Source: Saccoglossus kowalevskii
Lineage: Eukaryota; Hemichordata; Enteropneusta; Harrimaniidae
Reading direction: 5' to 3'
Length of the DNA: 28,988 bases
Assembly: GCF_000003605.2 (NCBI RefSeq)
Contig: NW_003128863.1
Location: forward strand, 24,222 to 53,209
Made by a program: the position numbers and the translations under genes. Numbering within the stretch: position 1 is the first letter of the stretch; each line of letters starts with the position of its first letter. Below the pieces are notes generated by a model, which did not search any database, was not told where the DNA came from, and worked only from the letters and a program-made list of their open reading frames with translations. Positions 27,901 to 28,988 of the stretch are shown piece by piece.

Positions 27901-28988
27901 TTCGATCATAAAGTAACTTGACACGCATATGTAGTGACAACTATAGAGGGCGCGGCGTGGCAGAACAGACCAGTGAACTCTGGTGACCTTGCTTATTGTT
28001 ATATAATATTATCCCCTTTGAATACAATCAAGTTTTGGGGTTGAAACAACAGTGGGGAAGCAGTCTACCGAATGTCCTTGATAGATGGAAATATCTTACA
28101 AAGATGCCTCATTTGTTTAATTATCTTAAGGAACATAATTTCCAGCTTTATTCAAAGTAATTTAGATATTTTAGTATAAAAACAAATGCCTCATCTCAGA
28201 AAAAAAGTGCTGCATTTAGACGTGAATAGATTTATAAAACATGCAAGATAACAGAAAAGCTGGCTTTTGTCCATGGCAAGTATTTTGTACAGGTGTCTGT
28301 CAAAAAATTAATGATTCACTGAGACAAATATGAACTGCCTTATTATATTTATTGTGTGACTACTGTATTATATGAAAAGTAAAAAAAAAACGTCCTCTAT
28401 GAATAGCTATCATGTTACAAGCTCTGCTTTGTATGCAAATCAACTTAAATAGTTAGTCAGTGTCCAGTGGTGAGAGAAGTCAACAGTACTGTTGCCTCCT
28501 GAGAATCTACATCAAACACTGCAATCTTTGTTTTTGAAGTGCGTTTTTTCTAATAGCTGAAACAAATTCCTGTGAATTTTCATTAGTCAAATGATCTGTG
28601 TCAAATACAGAATACATATTTTTAAGTACATTTTTCTTTTCAAAATGTGAATGCAACGTTTTGCTTTTTATGTATTTTTTATGTATTATATTTGATTTGA
28701 TAACTTTTGACTAAACAGATTTTCTATTAGCTTCAGATCTTGATCAAAGTTTGGCACCCAGTTCATAGCAGTGCTTATATTGATTTTCTGACATCTTGTT
28801 TTCTGTAAAGATTTTATTGGTAGGTTTGCAAATGTGTATCAGACTGTGCAATCTCTCCATGAGTTGGTTTTGAAACCCAGTATGGGATTCTGAGATACAT
28901 TACCAAGGATATTATTACAGATAAATGATTTGCTTCATCGAACACATACAACAATGCATATTTCTACTGAGATCAGTGACCTTTGAAT
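27901..28988. other. Right-edge region, nothing certain
   Basis: AT-rich. A weak CTCF-like core is at ~27940. A minus-strand stretch near 28550-28450 after a CTATTAG site is open and protein-like, but lacks a donor. No GAPVD1 exon could be identified. Confidence 0.4.

Noticed and set aside
28450-28550. Minus-strand stretch reading KTKIAVFDVDSQEATVLLTS after a CTATTAG acceptor-like site.
   Set aside because: Protein-like, but there is no suitable donor before the TGA and no family I recognise; position alone cannot link it to GAPVD1.

Overview
This is animal (metazoan) genomic DNA, AT-rich and dense in repeats. Spliced genes with GT-AG introns encode highly conserved eukaryotic proteins, and the repeat content fits a marine invertebrate. 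The species cannot be fixed from the sequence. Most of the window is intron or repeat. The only confident genes are PSMB1 (partial, minus strand, off the left edge), LSM2 (complete, plus strand) and the 3' end of GAPVD1 (minus strand, 5' part not found).

Layout. 1-2631: PSMB1 exons 2 and 1 with their introns. 2632-2961: a compact divergent promoter shared by PSMB1 and LSM2. 2962-3740: LSM2 coding exons, followed by a long 3' UTR to a poly(A) signal at 5036. 5960-8100: an LTR-like promoter/poly(A) block, a broken SWIM-type transposon-derived gene, a CTCF-like motif, and an acidic ORF scrap. 8570-9480: tandem repeats with a GGCC...GGCCAT theme. 9502-9622: a 121-bp inverted-repeat element. 9683-14250: a satellite of ~300-327-bp monomers, each carrying clustered TGACCT half-sites. 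14740-15425 and 17711-18671: two copies, in opposite orientation, of one repeat element with a hairpin end. 17170-22312: GAPVD1 VPS9-domain exons, with introns full of insertions. 22878-25061: a second MITE copy and a 1.5-kb inverted-repeat-bounded element built around a ~155-bp tandem array plus an (ACAT)n tract. 25440-26857: a broken acidic/Cys-rich coding relic abutting a 1.2-kb TA-flanked DNA transposon remnant. 27240-27900: another tandem array. The rest has nothing recognisable.

The host genes are housekeeping: proteasome core (PSMB1), Lsm1-7/2-8 RNA-binding ring (LSM2) and Rab5 exchange factor on endocytic membranes (GAPVD1). They do not form a pathway. The most interesting material is the mobile DNA. 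Two non-autonomous transposons (20576-21479 and 25659-26857) retain the same promoter plus first-exon remnant but have different interiors and diverged ends. One of them sits at position +7/+8 of a GAPVD1 splice donor. At least four tandem-array families share a short core phrase around ACCAAGTTT. The satellite carries alternating DR2/DR5 arrays of nuclear-receptor-type half-sites.
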